Notes under the pieces: model-generated | What the model was told of the DNA's origin: nothing | Databases searched by the model: none | The model's input: the letters and a program-made list of their open reading frames with translations, nothing else | Position numbers and translations under genes: made by a program | Part shown: positions 16,995-26,508 of the stretch, piece after piece | How the letters are laid out: every line of letters starts with the position of its first letter | Position numbering within the stretch: the stretch's first letter is position 1 | NCBI RefSeq assembly: GCF_003610895.1 | Contig: NZ_MCAS01000069.1 | Coordinates: forward strand, 124,001 to 188,000 | Source of the DNA: Paraburkholderia fungorum | Lineage (GTDB): Bacteria; Pseudomonadota; Gammaproteobacteria; Burkholderiales; Burkholderiaceae | Reading direction: 5' to 3' | Length of the DNA stretch: 64,000 nt

Positions 16995-17690
16995 CTATTC
17001 CTCGTCGAATCCTTTGAGGATCTTGCCGATGGTGGCGCCCGAGAAACCACGCGAGGCCAGGAAACGCGCCTGCTTGGCCCGCTCGGCGGCCGTTTCGGGA
17101 AGCCGATCGAATTTTTTGCGCCAAACGGCTTGAGCGCGCGCGAGCTCTGTTTCGCGCAGTTGCGCACTGGCTTCTTCGACCAGCGTTTGATCCACCGCGT
17201 GCTGCTTCAATTCGCCGACAATCCGGCTCGCGCCCAGGCGCGACGAGCGCCGGTGGATCAGACTCTCAGCAAAGCGCGAATCGGACAGCCAGTTTTCGGC
17301 TTCCAGCGAATCGAGCAAGGTATCGAGCGAATCGGTTTCTTCGACGAACGGCTTGAGCTTGCGCGCCAGTTCGGCCCGGCTGTATTCACGCCGGGACAAA
17401 TAGCCAAGCGCGCGTCCTTTTAGCGAACGGGCTGGGCGTTGGGATTTTTTTGCGTCGTCCTCACCTGGCTTCGCCTCGCCGGGTGTGCGGCGCGAGCGGG
17501 TGTAGGTGGTTTCGGACGGGTCCGCTGCAGCTTGAGCGGAAGAGTCGGACTGCGACTGGCGGCCTTCGGCGCGATCGTGCGCGTCGAACGACTCGAAGGG
17601 ATCGAACGAATCATCCTCACCGATACGCGGGCCGTCCGCGTTGCGTCCAGCGTTAATAGCCTTCGACAGCGGCCGGCCCTTGCGTATCAC
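16995..17690 (-). CDS. recX: Regulatory protein RecX
   Basis: Modulator that inhibits RecA filament growth and co-protease activity. The conserved RecX core starts near residue 90 (SLKGRALGYLSRREYSRAEL) and continues to ASRGFSGATIGKILKGF. At 231 residues it is longer than E. coli RecX (about 166) because of a Ser/Asp/Glu-rich, probably disordered N-terminal region of about 90 residues. It begins seven bases after the recA stop, so the two are co-transcribed. Confidence 0.93.
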   Translation of the reverse strand: MIRKGRPLSKAINAGRNADGPRIGEDDSFDPFESFDAHDRAEGRQSQSDSSAQAAADPSETTYTRSRRTPGEAKPGEDDAKKSQRPARSLKGRALGYLSRREYSRAELARKLKPFVEETDSLDTLLDSLEAENWLSDSRFAESLIHRRSSRLGASRIVGELKQHAVDQTLVEEASAQLRETELARAQAVWRKKFDRLPETAAERAKQARFLASRGFSGATIGKILKGFDEE

Positions 17691-17697
17691 GTGCGGG

Positions 17698-18774
17698 TTA
17701 CTCTTCTTCGTCTGCGACTTCAGCGCCTGCGCCGGTCACCGCTTCCGCCATGGCATTCACGCCCAGCGATTCACGGATGCGGTTTTCGATCTCACGGGCG
17801 ATGTCTGGATTTTCGCGCAGGAATTCGCGCGCGTTGTCCTTGCCCTGACCGATGCGTTCGCCGTTGTAGCTGTACCAGGCGCCAGCCTTGTCGACGATCT
17901 TCGCTTGCACGCCGAGGTCGATGACTTCGCCCTGACGGGAAATGCCCTCGCCGTACAGGATGTCGAAAATTGCTTCACGGAACGGCGGCGCAACCTTGTT
18001 CTTCACCACCTTCACGCGCGTTTCGTTACCGATCACTTCGTCGTTCTTCTTGATCGAACCGATCCGGCGAATGTCCAGACGCACCGACGCGTAGAACTTC
18101 AGCGCGTTACCACCCGTGGTGGTTTCCGGGTTGCCGAACATCACACCGATCTTCATGCGGATCTGGTTGATGAAGATCACGAGGCAGTTCGTGCGCTTGA
18201 TCGTGCCGGTGAGCTTGCGCAGCGCTTGCGACATCAGACGCGCTTGCAGACCCGGCAGCGAGTCGCCCATTTCGCCTTCGATTTCGGCCTTCGGCACGAG
18301 TGCCGCGACCGAGTCGATCACGATCATGTCGATCGAGCCCGAGCGCACCAGTGCGTCGGCGATTTCGAGCGCCTGTTCGCCGGTATCCGGCTGCGAAACC
18401 AGCAGCTCATTTACATTGACGCCGAGCTTGCCCGCGTACTGGATGTCCAGCGCGTGTTCCGCGTCGATAAACGCTGCCGTGCCGCCGAGCTTCTGCATTT
18501 CGGCGACGACTTGCAACGTCAGCGTGGTTTTACCGGACGATTCCGGACCATAAATTTCGACCACACGACCACGCGGCAAACCACCAACGCCCAGCGCGAT
18601 GTCGAGGCCAAGCGATCCGGTTGAGACCACCTGGATATCTTCGACCGCCTCACCTGCGCCGAGCCGCATGACCGACCCCTTGCCAAACTGTTTTTCGATC
18701 TGCGCGAGTGCGGCAGCAAGTGCCTTGCTCTTTTCAGCAGTCAGTCCAGCCGAGCCTTTCTTGCTTTCTTCCAT
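17698..18774 (-). CDS. recA: Recombinase RecA
   Basis: ATP-dependent strand-exchange protein and LexA co-protease. The ATG at 18774 gives 358 residues beginning MEESKKGSAGLTAEKSKALA. The Walker A motif GPESSGKTT, the loop motif FINQIRMKIGVMFGNPETTT and the acidic C-terminus VADEEE are present. The open frame continues upstream without homology, so the longer version is rejected. recX follows after seven bases, and a LexA-type box lies about 105 bp upstream. Confidence 0.98.
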   Translation of the reverse strand: MEESKKGSAGLTAEKSKALAAALAQIEKQFGKGSVMRLGAGEAVEDIQVVSTGSLGLDIALGVGGLPRGRVVEIYGPESSGKTTLTLQVVAEMQKLGGTAAFIDAEHALDIQYAGKLGVNVNELLVSQPDTGEQALEIADALVRSGSIDMIVIDSVAALVPKAEIEGEMGDSLPGLQARLMSQALRKLTGTIKRTNCLVIFINQIRMKIGVMFGNPETTTGGNALKFYASVRLDIRRIGSIKKNDEVIGNETRVKVVKNKVAPPFREAIFDILYGEGISRQGEVIDLGVQAKIVDKAGAWYSYNGERIGQGKDNAREFLRENPDIAREIENRIRESLGVNAMAEAVTGAGAEVADEEE

Positions 18775-18879
18775 GAATCGTCCTTTGCTATGATGAACGG
18801 CGTCTGAGGCACATGTGCGGCCCCGAGTTTCAACCCGAGTTTGGTTTGTCCGCAAAGGACAGCACACGAAACCCAGACA

Positions 18880-18895
18880 CTGTATAAAAAAACAG
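18880..18895 (-). promoter_or_regulatory. LexA (SOS) box upstream of recA
   Basis: CTGTATAAAAAAACAG matches CTG-N10-CAG, the LexA consensus for E. coli and many betaproteobacteria. On the recA strand it overlaps a plausible promoter: TTGCCA, 17 bases, TACAGT. Position and match make SOS control very likely. Confidence 0.9.
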
Positions 18896-19031
18896 TAGTT
18901 TTGGCAAGCGCGATTCTCATGCGAACGCGCATTTTTACCGTCGCGCCGCCCAACTACCCACAATAATTTTCGGAGACCGCTGTGCGCCGGGGAGACACCC
19001 CACGGTGCCGGCAAGGCCAGGTTGGCGCACC

Positions 19032-19808
19032 ATGCGAATTCTGATTGCCGAAGACGACAGCATACTCGCGGACGGTCTGGTTCGATCACTCCGCCAATCG
19101 GCCTATGCCGTCGATCACGTGAAGAACGGCGTCGAGGCCGACACCGCCCTGTCGATGCAAACTTTCGACCTGCTGATCCTCGATCTCGGCTTGCCGCGCA
19201 TGTCCGGGCTCGAGGTGCTGCGCCGCCTGCGCGCCCGCAATTCGAACCTGCCGGTGCTCATCCTCACCGCCGCTGACAGCGTCGACGAACGCGTCAAAGG
19301 CCTCGATCTCGGCGCCGACGACTACATGGCCAAACCCTTCGCCCTGAACGAGCTCGAAGCACGCGTGCGCGCGCTGACCCGGCGCGGCGCGGGCGGCGGC
19401 CCGACGGTGGTGCGGCATGGTTCGCTCTCGTTCGATCAGGTGGGCCGGATCGCCTACATCAACGAACTGGTGATCGAGCTCTCGGCACGCGAACTCGGCC
19501 TGCTCGAAGTGCTGCTGCAGCGGATCGGGCGGCTCGTATCGAAGGAACAGCTGGTCGACCATCTGTGCGAATGGGGCGAAGAAGTCAGCAATAACGCGAT
19601 CGAAGTCTACGTGCACCGGCTGCGCAAGAAGATCGAGCCAAGCGGGGTGCGCATCATCACCGTGCGGGGCCTTGGGTATTGCCTCGAGAAAGCCGCCCAG
19701 CCCGCCAGCACCAGCGCGCTCGCGCCGCCCGGCTCCGCCGCGCCCGAATCGACGACCCCGGCAACGCCGCCGTCGGCCGCGATGCCGGCGAGCCATCACT
19801 ACAAATAG
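19032..19808 (+). CDS. OmpR-family DNA-binding response regulator (TctD/QseB-like)
   Basis: A receiver domain (phosphoacceptor D51, acidic pocket D8/D9, K102 in YMAKPF) is followed by a winged-helix domain (VIELSARELGLLEVLLQRIG, NAIEVYVHRLRKKIE, IITVRGLGYCLE). It has 258 residues, with a Pro/Ala/Ser-rich tail after residue 225 that is not part of the fold. It starts at the ATG at 19032. The cognate kinase gene follows after nine bases. Target genes are unproven; the transporter at 21587 is a candidate. Confidence 0.92.
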   Translation: MRILIAEDDSILADGLVRSLRQSAYAVDHVKNGVEADTALSMQTFDLLILDLGLPRMSGLEVLRRLRARNSNLPVLILTAADSVDERVKGLDLGADDYMAKPFALNELEARVRALTRRGAGGGPTVVRHGSLSFDQVGRIAYINELVIELSARELGLLEVLLQRIGRLVSKEQLVDHLCEWGEEVSNNAIEVYVHRLRKKIEPSGVRIITVRGLGYCLEKAAQPASTSALAPPGSAAPESTTPATPPSAAMPASHHYK

Positions 19809-19817
19809 AGAACGCCC

Positions 19818-21356
19818 ATGTCCGCACGCGCAGATCGCGCTACGGCGCACGCGGCGGACCTCGACGAGGCGCGCGACGAGCGCTACGCCAATCCGTTCGC
19901 CCCGCCCGACGAGACCGAAGCCGCCGCGGAAGCACGCCCGCGCTCGCTGTTCGGCGAAATTCTCGACTGGATGCTGGCGCCGCTCCTGCTGCTGTGGCCG
20001 ATGAGCCTCGCAGTCACGTACCTGGTCGCCAAATCGATCGCCAACGGCCCGTTCGACCGCGCGCTCGAAACCGACGCCTACGTGCTCGCCCGCCAGATTC
20101 ATCCGATCAACGGCGTGGCGGAGCTTTCGCTGCCCGACTCAACCCGTGATTTTCTGCGCGCCGACAATGTCGACAGCGTGTTCTATCAGGTGCTCGGCAC
20201 GCGCGGCGAACTGGTGGGCGGCGAGCGCGACATGCCGCTGCCACACGAGGAAGACCGCCCGCAGCCGGGTCTCGTCGAATTCCGCGACGACGTGCTGCGC
20301 GGCAACGATATCCGCGTCGCCTATACGACCGTTGAGTTTCCGCAAACTCCCGGCGCCCAGCCGGTGCTGGTGCAGGTCGCCGAAACGCTCGACAAGCGCA
20401 GCCAGCTCGCCAACGACATCATCAAAGGCGTGATCCTGCCGCAGTTCGTGATCCTGCCGCTGGCGATCGTGCTGGTGTGGTTTGGCCTGTCGCGCGGGCT
20501 CGCGCCGCTGCATGCGCTGCAGGCGCACATCCGCGCGCGCCGCCCGGACGATCTGTCGCCGCTCGAAGCGCGCCGCGCGCCGCCGGAAATCGAGCCGTTG
20601 GTGACGTCGTTCAACGATCTGCTGACGCGTCTCGAACAAAACATGGAGTTGCAAAAGCGCTTTATCGCCGACGCCGCGCATCAGATGAAAACGCCGCTGG
20701 CCGGCCTGCGCACCCAGGCTGAGCTTGCGCTGCGTCAGGACGCCTCCGCGGAAGTCCATCGTTCGCTCGAACAGATCGCCACCAGCTCGGAGCATGCGGC
20801 GCGTCTCGTCACCCAGTTGCTGGCACTGGCGCGCGCGGAAAACCGTATGTCCGGCCAGATTTTCACGCCCGTCGAGGTAACGGAAGTCGCCCGTAGCGCG
20901 GTGCGCGACTGGGTACAGGCCGCGCTCGCCAAGCAGATGGACCTCGGCTACGAAGCGCCCGAGGACCCGGTCGAAGTCGACGGCAATCCGGTCATGCTGC
21001 GCGAAATGCTGTCGAATCTGATCGACAACGCGATCCGCTATACGCCGGCCGGCGGGCGGATCACCGTGCGGGTGCGGCACGACGTGGCGGCGCGGCGCGT
21101 GCATCTGGAGGTGGAAGATACCGGGCTCGGCATTCCGGTGGCTGAGCGTGCGCGGGTGGTCGAGCGGTTTTACCGGATTCTCGGCCGCGAGGGCGACGGC
21201 AGCGGCCTCGGCCTTGCGATCGTGCGCGAGATCACGACCATGCACGGCGGGGACATGACGATCGACGACAACGTCTATCAAACCTCCCCCCGGCTTGCCG
21301 GAACGCTCGTGCGTGTCAGCTTGCACGTGCGCAAACGGGCACAGGACTTACCCTAG
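19818..21356 (+). CDS. Sensor histidine kinase (TctE/QseC-like, 2CSK_N domain)
   Basis: A 512-residue inner-membrane kinase. TM1 lies at about residues 50-72 (MLAPLLLLWPMSLAVTYLV). A periplasmic 2CSK_N-type sensor domain follows, then TM2 near residue 205 (LPQFVILPLAIVLVWFGLS), a HAMP-like linker, and the HisKA motif FIADAAHQMKTPLAGLRTQ with the phospho-His near residue 288. The HATPase boxes NLIDNAIRY, DTGLGIP and GSGLGLAIV complete it. The 2CSK_N domain is typical of sensors for carboxylates, which suits the neighbouring MHS transporter (inference). Confidence 0.92.
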   Translation: MSARADRATAHAADLDEARDERYANPFAPPDETEAAAEARPRSLFGEILDWMLAPLLLLWPMSLAVTYLVAKSIANGPFDRALETDAYVLARQIHPINGVAELSLPDSTRDFLRADNVDSVFYQVLGTRGELVGGERDMPLPHEEDRPQPGLVEFRDDVLRGNDIRVAYTTVEFPQTPGAQPVLVQVAETLDKRSQLANDIIKGVILPQFVILPLAIVLVWFGLSRGLAPLHALQAHIRARRPDDLSPLEARRAPPEIEPLVTSFNDLLTRLEQNMELQKRFIADAAHQMKTPLAGLRTQAELALRQDASAEVHRSLEQIATSSEHAARLVTQLLALARAENRMSGQIFTPVEVTEVARSAVRDWVQAALAKQMDLGYEAPEDPVEVDGNPVMLREMLSNLIDNAIRYTPAGGRITVRVRHDVAARRVHLEVEDTGLGIPVAERARVVERFYRILGREGDGSGLGLAIVREITTMHGGDMTIDDNVYQTSPRLAGTLVRVSLHVRKRAQDLP

Positions 21357-21586
21357 GGACGCCTGAACACCGGCAACGAGCGCCGCCATATTGAGATGCT
21401 GTTATTGAATTTTGCGCGAACTTAGCTCGTAGTTACCGAGTTTTGACAGGATTTTCCCACATATACCCAACGCCGGCATTTGACCCTTCCACGTCAGTAC
21501 ACCGTAAGTTTCCACTCCAATAATCGGTTCCACGGGAACGCCTTTGCCGGCGGACCACGTGTACATATCAATATTGGAGACGACAT

Positions 21587-23245
21587 ATGGCTACCGTTGG
21601 CGGGCAACTCTCCCAGGCGCCGATGACGCACGAAGAGAAGCGGGTGATCTTCGCATCGTCGCTGGGTACGGTTTTCGAGTGGTACGACTTCTATCTGGCC
21701 GGCTCACTTGCGCTCTACATCAGCAAGAGCTTCTTCTCCGGCGTCAATCCGACTGCCGCCTTCATCTTCACGCTCCTCAGCTTTGCTGCCGGCTTCGCCG
21801 TGCGGCCGTTCGGCGCAATCGTGTTCGGGCGGCTCGGCGATCTGGTCGGGCGCAAATACACGTTCCTCGTCACGATCGTGATCATGGGGCTGTCGACCTT
21901 CCTGGTCGGCTTCCTGCCCGGCTATGCATCGCTCGGCATCGCGTCGCCGGTGATCTTCATCGTCATGCGCATGCTGCAAGGTCTTGCGCTCGGCGGCGAA
22001 TACGGCGGTGCGGCAACCTACGTCGCGGAACATGCGCCGCCGGGACGCCGCGGTTTCTACACCGCGTGGATCCAGACCACCGCCACACTTGGCCTGTTCC
22101 TCTCGCTGCTGGTGATTCTCGGCGTGCGCACGGCCATGGGCGAAGACGCGTTCGGCGCCTGGGGCTGGCGTATTCCGTTCCTCGCGTCGATCATCCTGCT
22201 CGGCGTGTCGGTGTGGATTCGCCTGCAACTGAACGAATCGCCGGTGTTCGCGCGCATCAAGGCTGAAGGCAAGACCTCGAAGGCGCCGCTGACCGAAGCA
22301 TTCGGCCAGTGGAAGAACCTGAAGATCGTGATCCTCGCGCTGATCGGCCTGACCGCCGGCCAGGCCGTGGTCTGGTACACGGGTCAGTTCTACACGCTGT
22401 TCTTCCTGACGCAGACGTTGAAGGTGGATGGCGCAACGGCCAACATCCTGATCGCGATCGCGCTCCTGATCGGCACGCCGTTCTTCCTGTTCTTCGGCTC
22501 GCTGTCGGACCGCATCGGCCGCAAGCCGATCATCATGGCCGGCCTGCTGATTGCCGCCTGCACGTACTTCCCGCTGTTCAAGGCGTTGACTCACTACACC
22601 AACCCGGCACTCGAAGCGGCTACCGCGAAGTCGCCGATCGTCGTGATCGCGAACCCGGACGAGTGCTCGTTCCAGTTCAATCCGGTCGGTACGGCAAAGT
22701 TCACGAGTTCCTGCGACATCGCCAAGAGCGCGCTCTCGAAAGCCGGCTTGAACTACGAGAACGTCGCAGCGCCGGCGGGGACGCTCGCGGAGATCAAGGT
22801 TGGCGATACGGTCATCAACACGTATGACGGCAAGGCCGCCGACGCCAAGGATCAAGGCAAGGCGTTCGACAAGACGCTCGCGACCACGCTGAAGACCGCA
22901 GGCTATCCGCCGAAGGCCGATCCGTCGCAGATCAACTGGCCGATGAGCGTGGTGATCTTGACGATCATGATGATCTACGTGACGATGGTCTACGGGCCGA
23001 TTGCGGCGATGCTGGTGGAGATGTTCCCAACGCGCATCCGCTATACCTCGATGTCGCTGCCGTATCACATCGGCAATGGCTGGTTCGGCGGCTTCCTGCC
23101 GGCGACCGCCTTCGCGATCGTGGCGGCCAAGGGCAACATCTACTCGGGGCTGTGGTATCCGATTGTGGTGGCGCTCATCACGCTTGTGATCGGCTTGCTG
23201 TTCGTCAAGGAAACCAAGGACTCGGATATCTACGCGAAGGACTGA
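21587..23245 (+). CDS. MHS-family MFS transporter with large soluble insertion
   Basis: A 552-residue metabolite:H+ symporter-type protein. SSLGTVFEWYDFYLAGSLA in TM1, the RPFGAIVFGRLGDLVGRKYT loop 2-3 signature, and QGLALGGEYGGAATYVAEHA are typical of the MHS group (shikimate, proline/betaine or carboxylate carriers). Between late transmembrane segments, residues about 335-450 form a hydrophilic insert with two cysteines (DECSFQF and SSCDIA). RBS GGAG lies before the ATG. It follows the two-component pair and may be its target. Confidence 0.88.
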   Translation: MATVGGQLSQAPMTHEEKRVIFASSLGTVFEWYDFYLAGSLALYISKSFFSGVNPTAAFIFTLLSFAAGFAVRPFGAIVFGRLGDLVGRKYTFLVTIVIMGLSTFLVGFLPGYASLGIASPVIFIVMRMLQGLALGGEYGGAATYVAEHAPPGRRGFYTAWIQTTATLGLFLSLLVILGVRTAMGEDAFGAWGWRIPFLASIILLGVSVWIRLQLNESPVFARIKAEGKTSKAPLTEAFGQWKNLKIVILALIGLTAGQAVVWYTGQFYTLFFLTQTLKVDGATANILIAIALLIGTPFFLFFGSLSDRIGRKPIIMAGLLIAACTYFPLFKALTHYTNPALEAATAKSPIVVIANPDECSFQFNPVGTAKFTSSCDIAKSALSKAGLNYENVAAPAGTLAEIKVGDTVINTYDGKAADAKDQGKAFDKTLATTLKTAGYPPKADPSQINWPMSVVILTIMMIYVTMVYGPIAAMLVEMFPTRIRYTSMSLPYHIGNGWFGGFLPATAFAIVAAKGNIYSGLWYPIVVALITLVIGLLFVKETKDSDIYAKD

Positions 23246-23290
23246 AACGCCTGACGGAAGGGGCGATTTAAAAAAGTTGCACGATGGGGG

Positions 23291-23319
23291 TTGACAGCCC
23301 CCGGCCCTATCCTCATAAT
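23291..23319 (+). promoter_or_regulatory. Sigma-70 promoter of tRNA-Met
   Basis: A consensus -35 TTGACA (23291-23296), a 17-base spacer and CATAAT (23314-23319) lie 12 bp before the tRNA start. The -35 sits in the loop of a GGGGG/CCCCC inverted repeat (23286-23302). Confidence 0.85.
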
Positions 23320-23331
23320 CTCGCTTCTTTC

Positions 23332-23408
<77 letters not shown>

Positions 23409-23416
23409 GTTGCAAG

Positions 23417-23452
23417 AAAAAGCCGCTGATCCACAAGATCAGCGGCTTTTTT
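23417..23452 (+). terminator. Terminator after tRNA-Met
   Basis: GCCGCTGATC and GATCAGCGGC form a perfect 10-bp stem with loop CACAA, preceded by As and followed by TTTTTT. It begins 9 bases past the tRNA CCA. Confidence 0.93.
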
Positions 23453-23504
23453 GTTTTGGTCTTCCGTCCGGTCTTCCAAACAGCAACTTCAAGGAGGTTT
23501 CTTG

Positions 23505-23837
23505 ATGACGTTCCGCACCGCCGTGCTTGCCACAAGCGTCGCGCTTCTCGCCGCCGCACCGCTCACCGCCAACGCCCAAACGCCGCCCGGCAATCAGTGG
23601 CGCGCCAGTCCAATCACGCTGTCGGCGTTGCTGCAGGATGGCTACAAAATCGCCGCCGTGGTGAACGGCGCCTATGTCAACGGCGGCTCGGCCGATACGA
23701 TTTTCGTTCAGCGCGATCAGAGCGCCTTCAAATGCATCGACCCGCAGCAACCAGACGCGAAAACGAAGGCACCGGCCTGCTTCGAACTGGTCCAGCCATC
23801 CGGTACAACTGCGGCCTCCGAAACCAGACAGCCATAA
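23505..23837 (+). CDS. Small secreted protein of unknown function
   Basis: A 110-residue exported protein. AAGGAGG at 23491-23497 places the start at the ATG at 23505, giving MTFRTAVLATSVALLAAAPL with probable cleavage after ANA. The mature part is about 87 residues, with YKIAAVVNGAYVNGGSAD and two cysteines (FKCIDP and APACFEL) that could form a disulfide. I recognise no domain. It is isolated between the tRNA terminator and the convergent phospholipase gene. Confidence 0.75.
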   Translation: MTFRTAVLATSVALLAAAPLTANAQTPPGNQWRASPITLSALLQDGYKIAAVVNGAYVNGGSADTIFVQRDQSAFKCIDPQQPDAKTKAPACFELVQPSGTTAASETRQP

Positions 23838-23864
23838 AAAAAGGAGTCAGCCGAAGCCGACTCC
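23835..23864 (-). terminator. Terminator of the phospholipase C operon
   Basis: On the minus strand GGAGTCGGC pairs with GCTGACTCC (one G-T wobble) around a TTCG tetraloop and runs into seven Ts. It lies 46 bp past the phospholipase stop. In the plus direction the stem has a mismatch and no T-run. Confidence 0.9.
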
Positions 23865-23909
23865 CTCCAAGGCCACTCCTCGCGCATTCAGCGCGACACT
23901 GCTATTGCC

Positions 23910-26048
23910 CTAACTCGACACACCCATCGCGGGATCGCTGACGCTGTCCTTGCCGGTTTCGACGCGGCCCGCAAAACGCCGCGTGAAACCGCCCGCAGCG
24001 GCCAGCGTGAAGTCGTACCAGCCGCCCACAGCGTTCACTGCCCAGTACGGCTCGACCTGCATTCCCGCGGGCACCGCGTAGGTCCACGGGCCATCGCTGC
24101 GATACGCGTTCGAGGTCACGGTCACGTTGGCCGTCGCGTTACCCGTGTTCATGATCGTCAGATAGACCGCGTTGTTGACGACGTCGTAACAGACCCGTAC
24201 CTCCGGATTCGGCCCGCTCGCGACCGTCGCGACGCTGCCCTGGAACGATCGATGAAAGCCGTTCGGCCCGAGCACCCACAGGCTGTAGTTACCCTGATCG
24301 TCGGCGAGCGCGGCCCACGAATCCGATAGCTCCTTGCCGGCTTCCACGGTATAGCGGCGCGGCGGCCGGTCGAGATGCAACTGGTCGTACACATGGAACA
24401 CCGCCCCCGCCGTGCCGGTGTTGCTGAAAATCAGCCAGATCAGGCCGTCCTGCACGTCGGCGTTGGCGCTCACATGCAGCAGGTACGGCAACGCGCGCGA
24501 GGGCCGCGACATCAGCGCCTGTTGCGGCATCTGCTGACTCGCCGCCGGCGGGACCGGCACCGCGCCCAAGGCGCTCTGCTGCGTGTGCTGCGCATCGGCC
24601 TGGGCCTTGGTCGGCGCGGGCAGCGCCGCCACCGGCGCATCGTTCGGATTGCGAAAGTTGAATGCCGACGTGAGATCGCCACACACCGCGCGCCGCCACG
24701 CGCTGATGTTGGTTTCGATCACGCCGAAACGCTGCTCCAGAAAACGCAGCACCGAGGTATGGTCGAACACCTGCGAATTCACCCAGCCACCGGTGCTCCA
24801 CGGCGACACGACGAACATCGGCACACGCGGGCCCGGTCCGAAGCAATTTCCGTCCGGCACGATCGGCGACGAATCGCCGGGCGGGTTGGCCTTCGTAAAA
24901 TATTCGTACTGCGCATTGACAGTCGATTTGCCAGCGAAGGTCCCGTCGGCATTCTTGCTCGGCGCATCAGGCGGCGGCATGTGATCGAAGAAGCAATCGT
25001 TCTCGTCGTAATTGACGAACAGCACGGTCTTGCTCCACACGTCCGGGTTGGCCGTCAGCGTATCGAGCAGCAGTTGCAGGTAGTAGCCGCCCTGCCCCGG
25101 CGTCGACGCGCCCGGGTGCTCGCAGTAGGCCTGCGGCGACACGATCCAGCTCACCTGCGGCATCTGCCCGGCCGCGATGTCATCTTTCAACGCCTGCAGG
25201 AAGCCGCCGTCGGGCATCGTATTGCCGATGCCCTTGTACAACGGCGCGACGGCTTCCAGCGACTGCGTGTACGGCAACAACGGCGAACCCGGCAGCGTCT
25301 CGTTGACCTTGCGGTAGGTCGCAAAGCCGGCGAGCGAGTTGTCCGTGTAGTTGTCCGGCATGTTCTGGTAGACCTTCCAGCTCACGCCCGCGGCCTGCAG
25401 ACGCTCCGGATAGGTCGTCCATGTGAGACCGGTCGCCGACGCGCCAAGACCGTCCCAGCCGTCGTTGTTGACGACCGGGTTAGAGCCCGCGCTCGCGCCG
25501 TTGGTGCCGGTCCACAGGAAGATGCGGTTCGAGTTGGTGCCGCCATGCAGCGAGCAGTGATAGGCGTCGCAGATCGTGAAGGCGTTCGCCAGCGCGACAT
25601 GAAACGGCAGATCGGCCTGCTTCAGATAGCCCATCGACACGTCGCCCTTCGCCTTCGGCCACTGCGTCATGCGGCCGTTGTCCCACGCCTGATGCGCGTC
25701 GCTCCACGAATGCGGGCCACCGGCCAGCAGCGCGTTGCCCTTGGTGCTGTCGAGGTAAAACGGCAGCACGGTGCGCGTGCCGTCGTTTTGCTGGAACACC
25801 GTCGTGCCGCCCGGCTGCGGAATCGTGAAGCGGTCGCTAAAGCCGCGCACACCCGGCAGCGTGCCGAAGTAGTGATCGAACGAGCGGTTCTCCTGCATGA
25901 AGATGACGACGTGCTGGACGTCGTTGATGGTGCCGGTCGTGTTGTTCGCGGGAATCGCAAGCGCGCGGCGGATCGCGGGCGGAAACAGGCCGAGCGCGGC
26001 AGCGCCCGCGGCGCTGCGCAAGAAGGTACGGCGGTCCAATGAGGTCAT
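23910..26048 (-). CDS. Tat-exported phospholipase C (phosphocholine-type)
   Basis: A 712-residue secreted phosphoesterase starting MTSLDRRTFLRSAAGAAALG, a Tat signal (RRTFLR at 6-11). The catalytic domain shows QHVVIFMQENRSFDHYFGTL (residues 45-64), DAYHCSLHGGTNSNRIFLWTG, NYDENDCFFDHMPPPDAP and a GPRVPMFVVSPW segment, as in PlcN/PlcH enzymes that hydrolyse phosphatidylcholine or similar lipids. Two beta-rich C-terminal modules follow (about 505-600 and 610-705). It is the last gene of an apparent three-gene operon with two lipoproteins. Confidence 0.92.
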   Translation of the reverse strand: MTSLDRRTFLRSAAGAAALGLFPPAIRRALAIPANNTTGTINDVQHVVIFMQENRSFDHYFGTLPGVRGFSDRFTIPQPGGTTVFQQNDGTRTVLPFYLDSTKGNALLAGGPHSWSDAHQAWDNGRMTQWPKAKGDVSMGYLKQADLPFHVALANAFTICDAYHCSLHGGTNSNRIFLWTGTNGASAGSNPVVNNDGWDGLGASATGLTWTTYPERLQAAGVSWKVYQNMPDNYTDNSLAGFATYRKVNETLPGSPLLPYTQSLEAVAPLYKGIGNTMPDGGFLQALKDDIAAGQMPQVSWIVSPQAYCEHPGASTPGQGGYYLQLLLDTLTANPDVWSKTVLFVNYDENDCFFDHMPPPDAPSKNADGTFAGKSTVNAQYEYFTKANPPGDSSPIVPDGNCFGPGPRVPMFVVSPWSTGGWVNSQVFDHTSVLRFLEQRFGVIETNISAWRRAVCGDLTSAFNFRNPNDAPVAALPAPTKAQADAQHTQQSALGAVPVPPAASQQMPQQALMSRPSRALPYLLHVSANADVQDGLIWLIFSNTGTAGAVFHVYDQLHLDRPPRRYTVEAGKELSDSWAALADDQGNYSLWVLGPNGFHRSFQGSVATVASGPNPEVRVCYDVVNNAVYLTIMNTGNATANVTVTSNAYRSDGPWTYAVPAGMQVEPYWAVNAVGGWYDFTLAAAGGFTRRFAGRVETGKDSVSDPAMGVSS

Positions 26049-26147
26049 GTTGGGCGTGTTGGGGTCGTCAGAATCTGTGCGCTTGCCGGGCCGCCGCAAC
26101 CAATGGCTCGGCGGTCAGACGGCAAAGCGCACGCGGCAAACAGCACG

Positions 26148-26495
26148 TCAGGGCGCGCAGACGAGTTGCGTGTTCTGCAAGGGCTGCGCGGCGCTAGCGC
26201 CCGATGCGGCGCACGCACCGGAAGCCGGCGCCGCGACGATCGGCACCGGCGCGCTTGCGCCGCCCGCGCCGGCCGCAGCGTTGTTCGCGGCGCTGCTGGA
26301 GCCGCCGTTGCTCGCGTTGCTGCTCGAACCGTCGCCGCAGCCGGCCATCGATGCGCACAGCGCACAGAGGGCGGCAGCCGTCAGCAGGACGCGCACCGGT
26401 CCCCGGCGGTTGCTGGGTTGCGTTTGATGCGCCTCGCGCGCGTCAAACGCCGCATTCGTCCCGAGCGTTTTCGAAAAGGAAGCCGTTGGATTCAT
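26148..26495 (-). CDS. Small Ser/Ala-rich lipoprotein, unknown
   Basis: A 115-residue protein starting at the ATG at 26495, 13 bases after the preceding gene's stop. A long N-region (MNPTASFSKTLGTN...) precedes a hydrophobic stretch and lipobox MAGC. The mature part is low-complexity Ser, Asn, Gly and Ala (GDGSSSNASNGGSSSAANNA) and ends SGACAASGASAAQPLQNTQL then VCAP, with two cysteines. No domain is recognised. It sits between the AP/LamG lipoprotein and the phospholipase, so it may be an accessory or surface tether (inference). Confidence 0.65.
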   Translation of the reverse strand: MNPTASFSKTLGTNAAFDAREAHQTQPSNRRGPVRVLLTAAALCALCASMAGCGDGSSSNASNGGSSSAANNAAAGAGGASAPVPIVAAPASGACAASGASAAQPLQNTQLVCAP

Positions 26496-26508
26496 CGCTG
26501 GACTCCGG

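Noticed and set aside
18775..19089. Extended N-terminus of RecA
   Set aside because: The frame is open upstream, but the extra residues are not RecA-like, and the SOS box lies inside that stretch.
24375..26042. Plus-strand open frame of 555 codons opposite phospholipase C
   Set aside because: The minus-strand frame encodes a Tat signal and PLC motifs; the plus frame is Arg/His-rich without domains.
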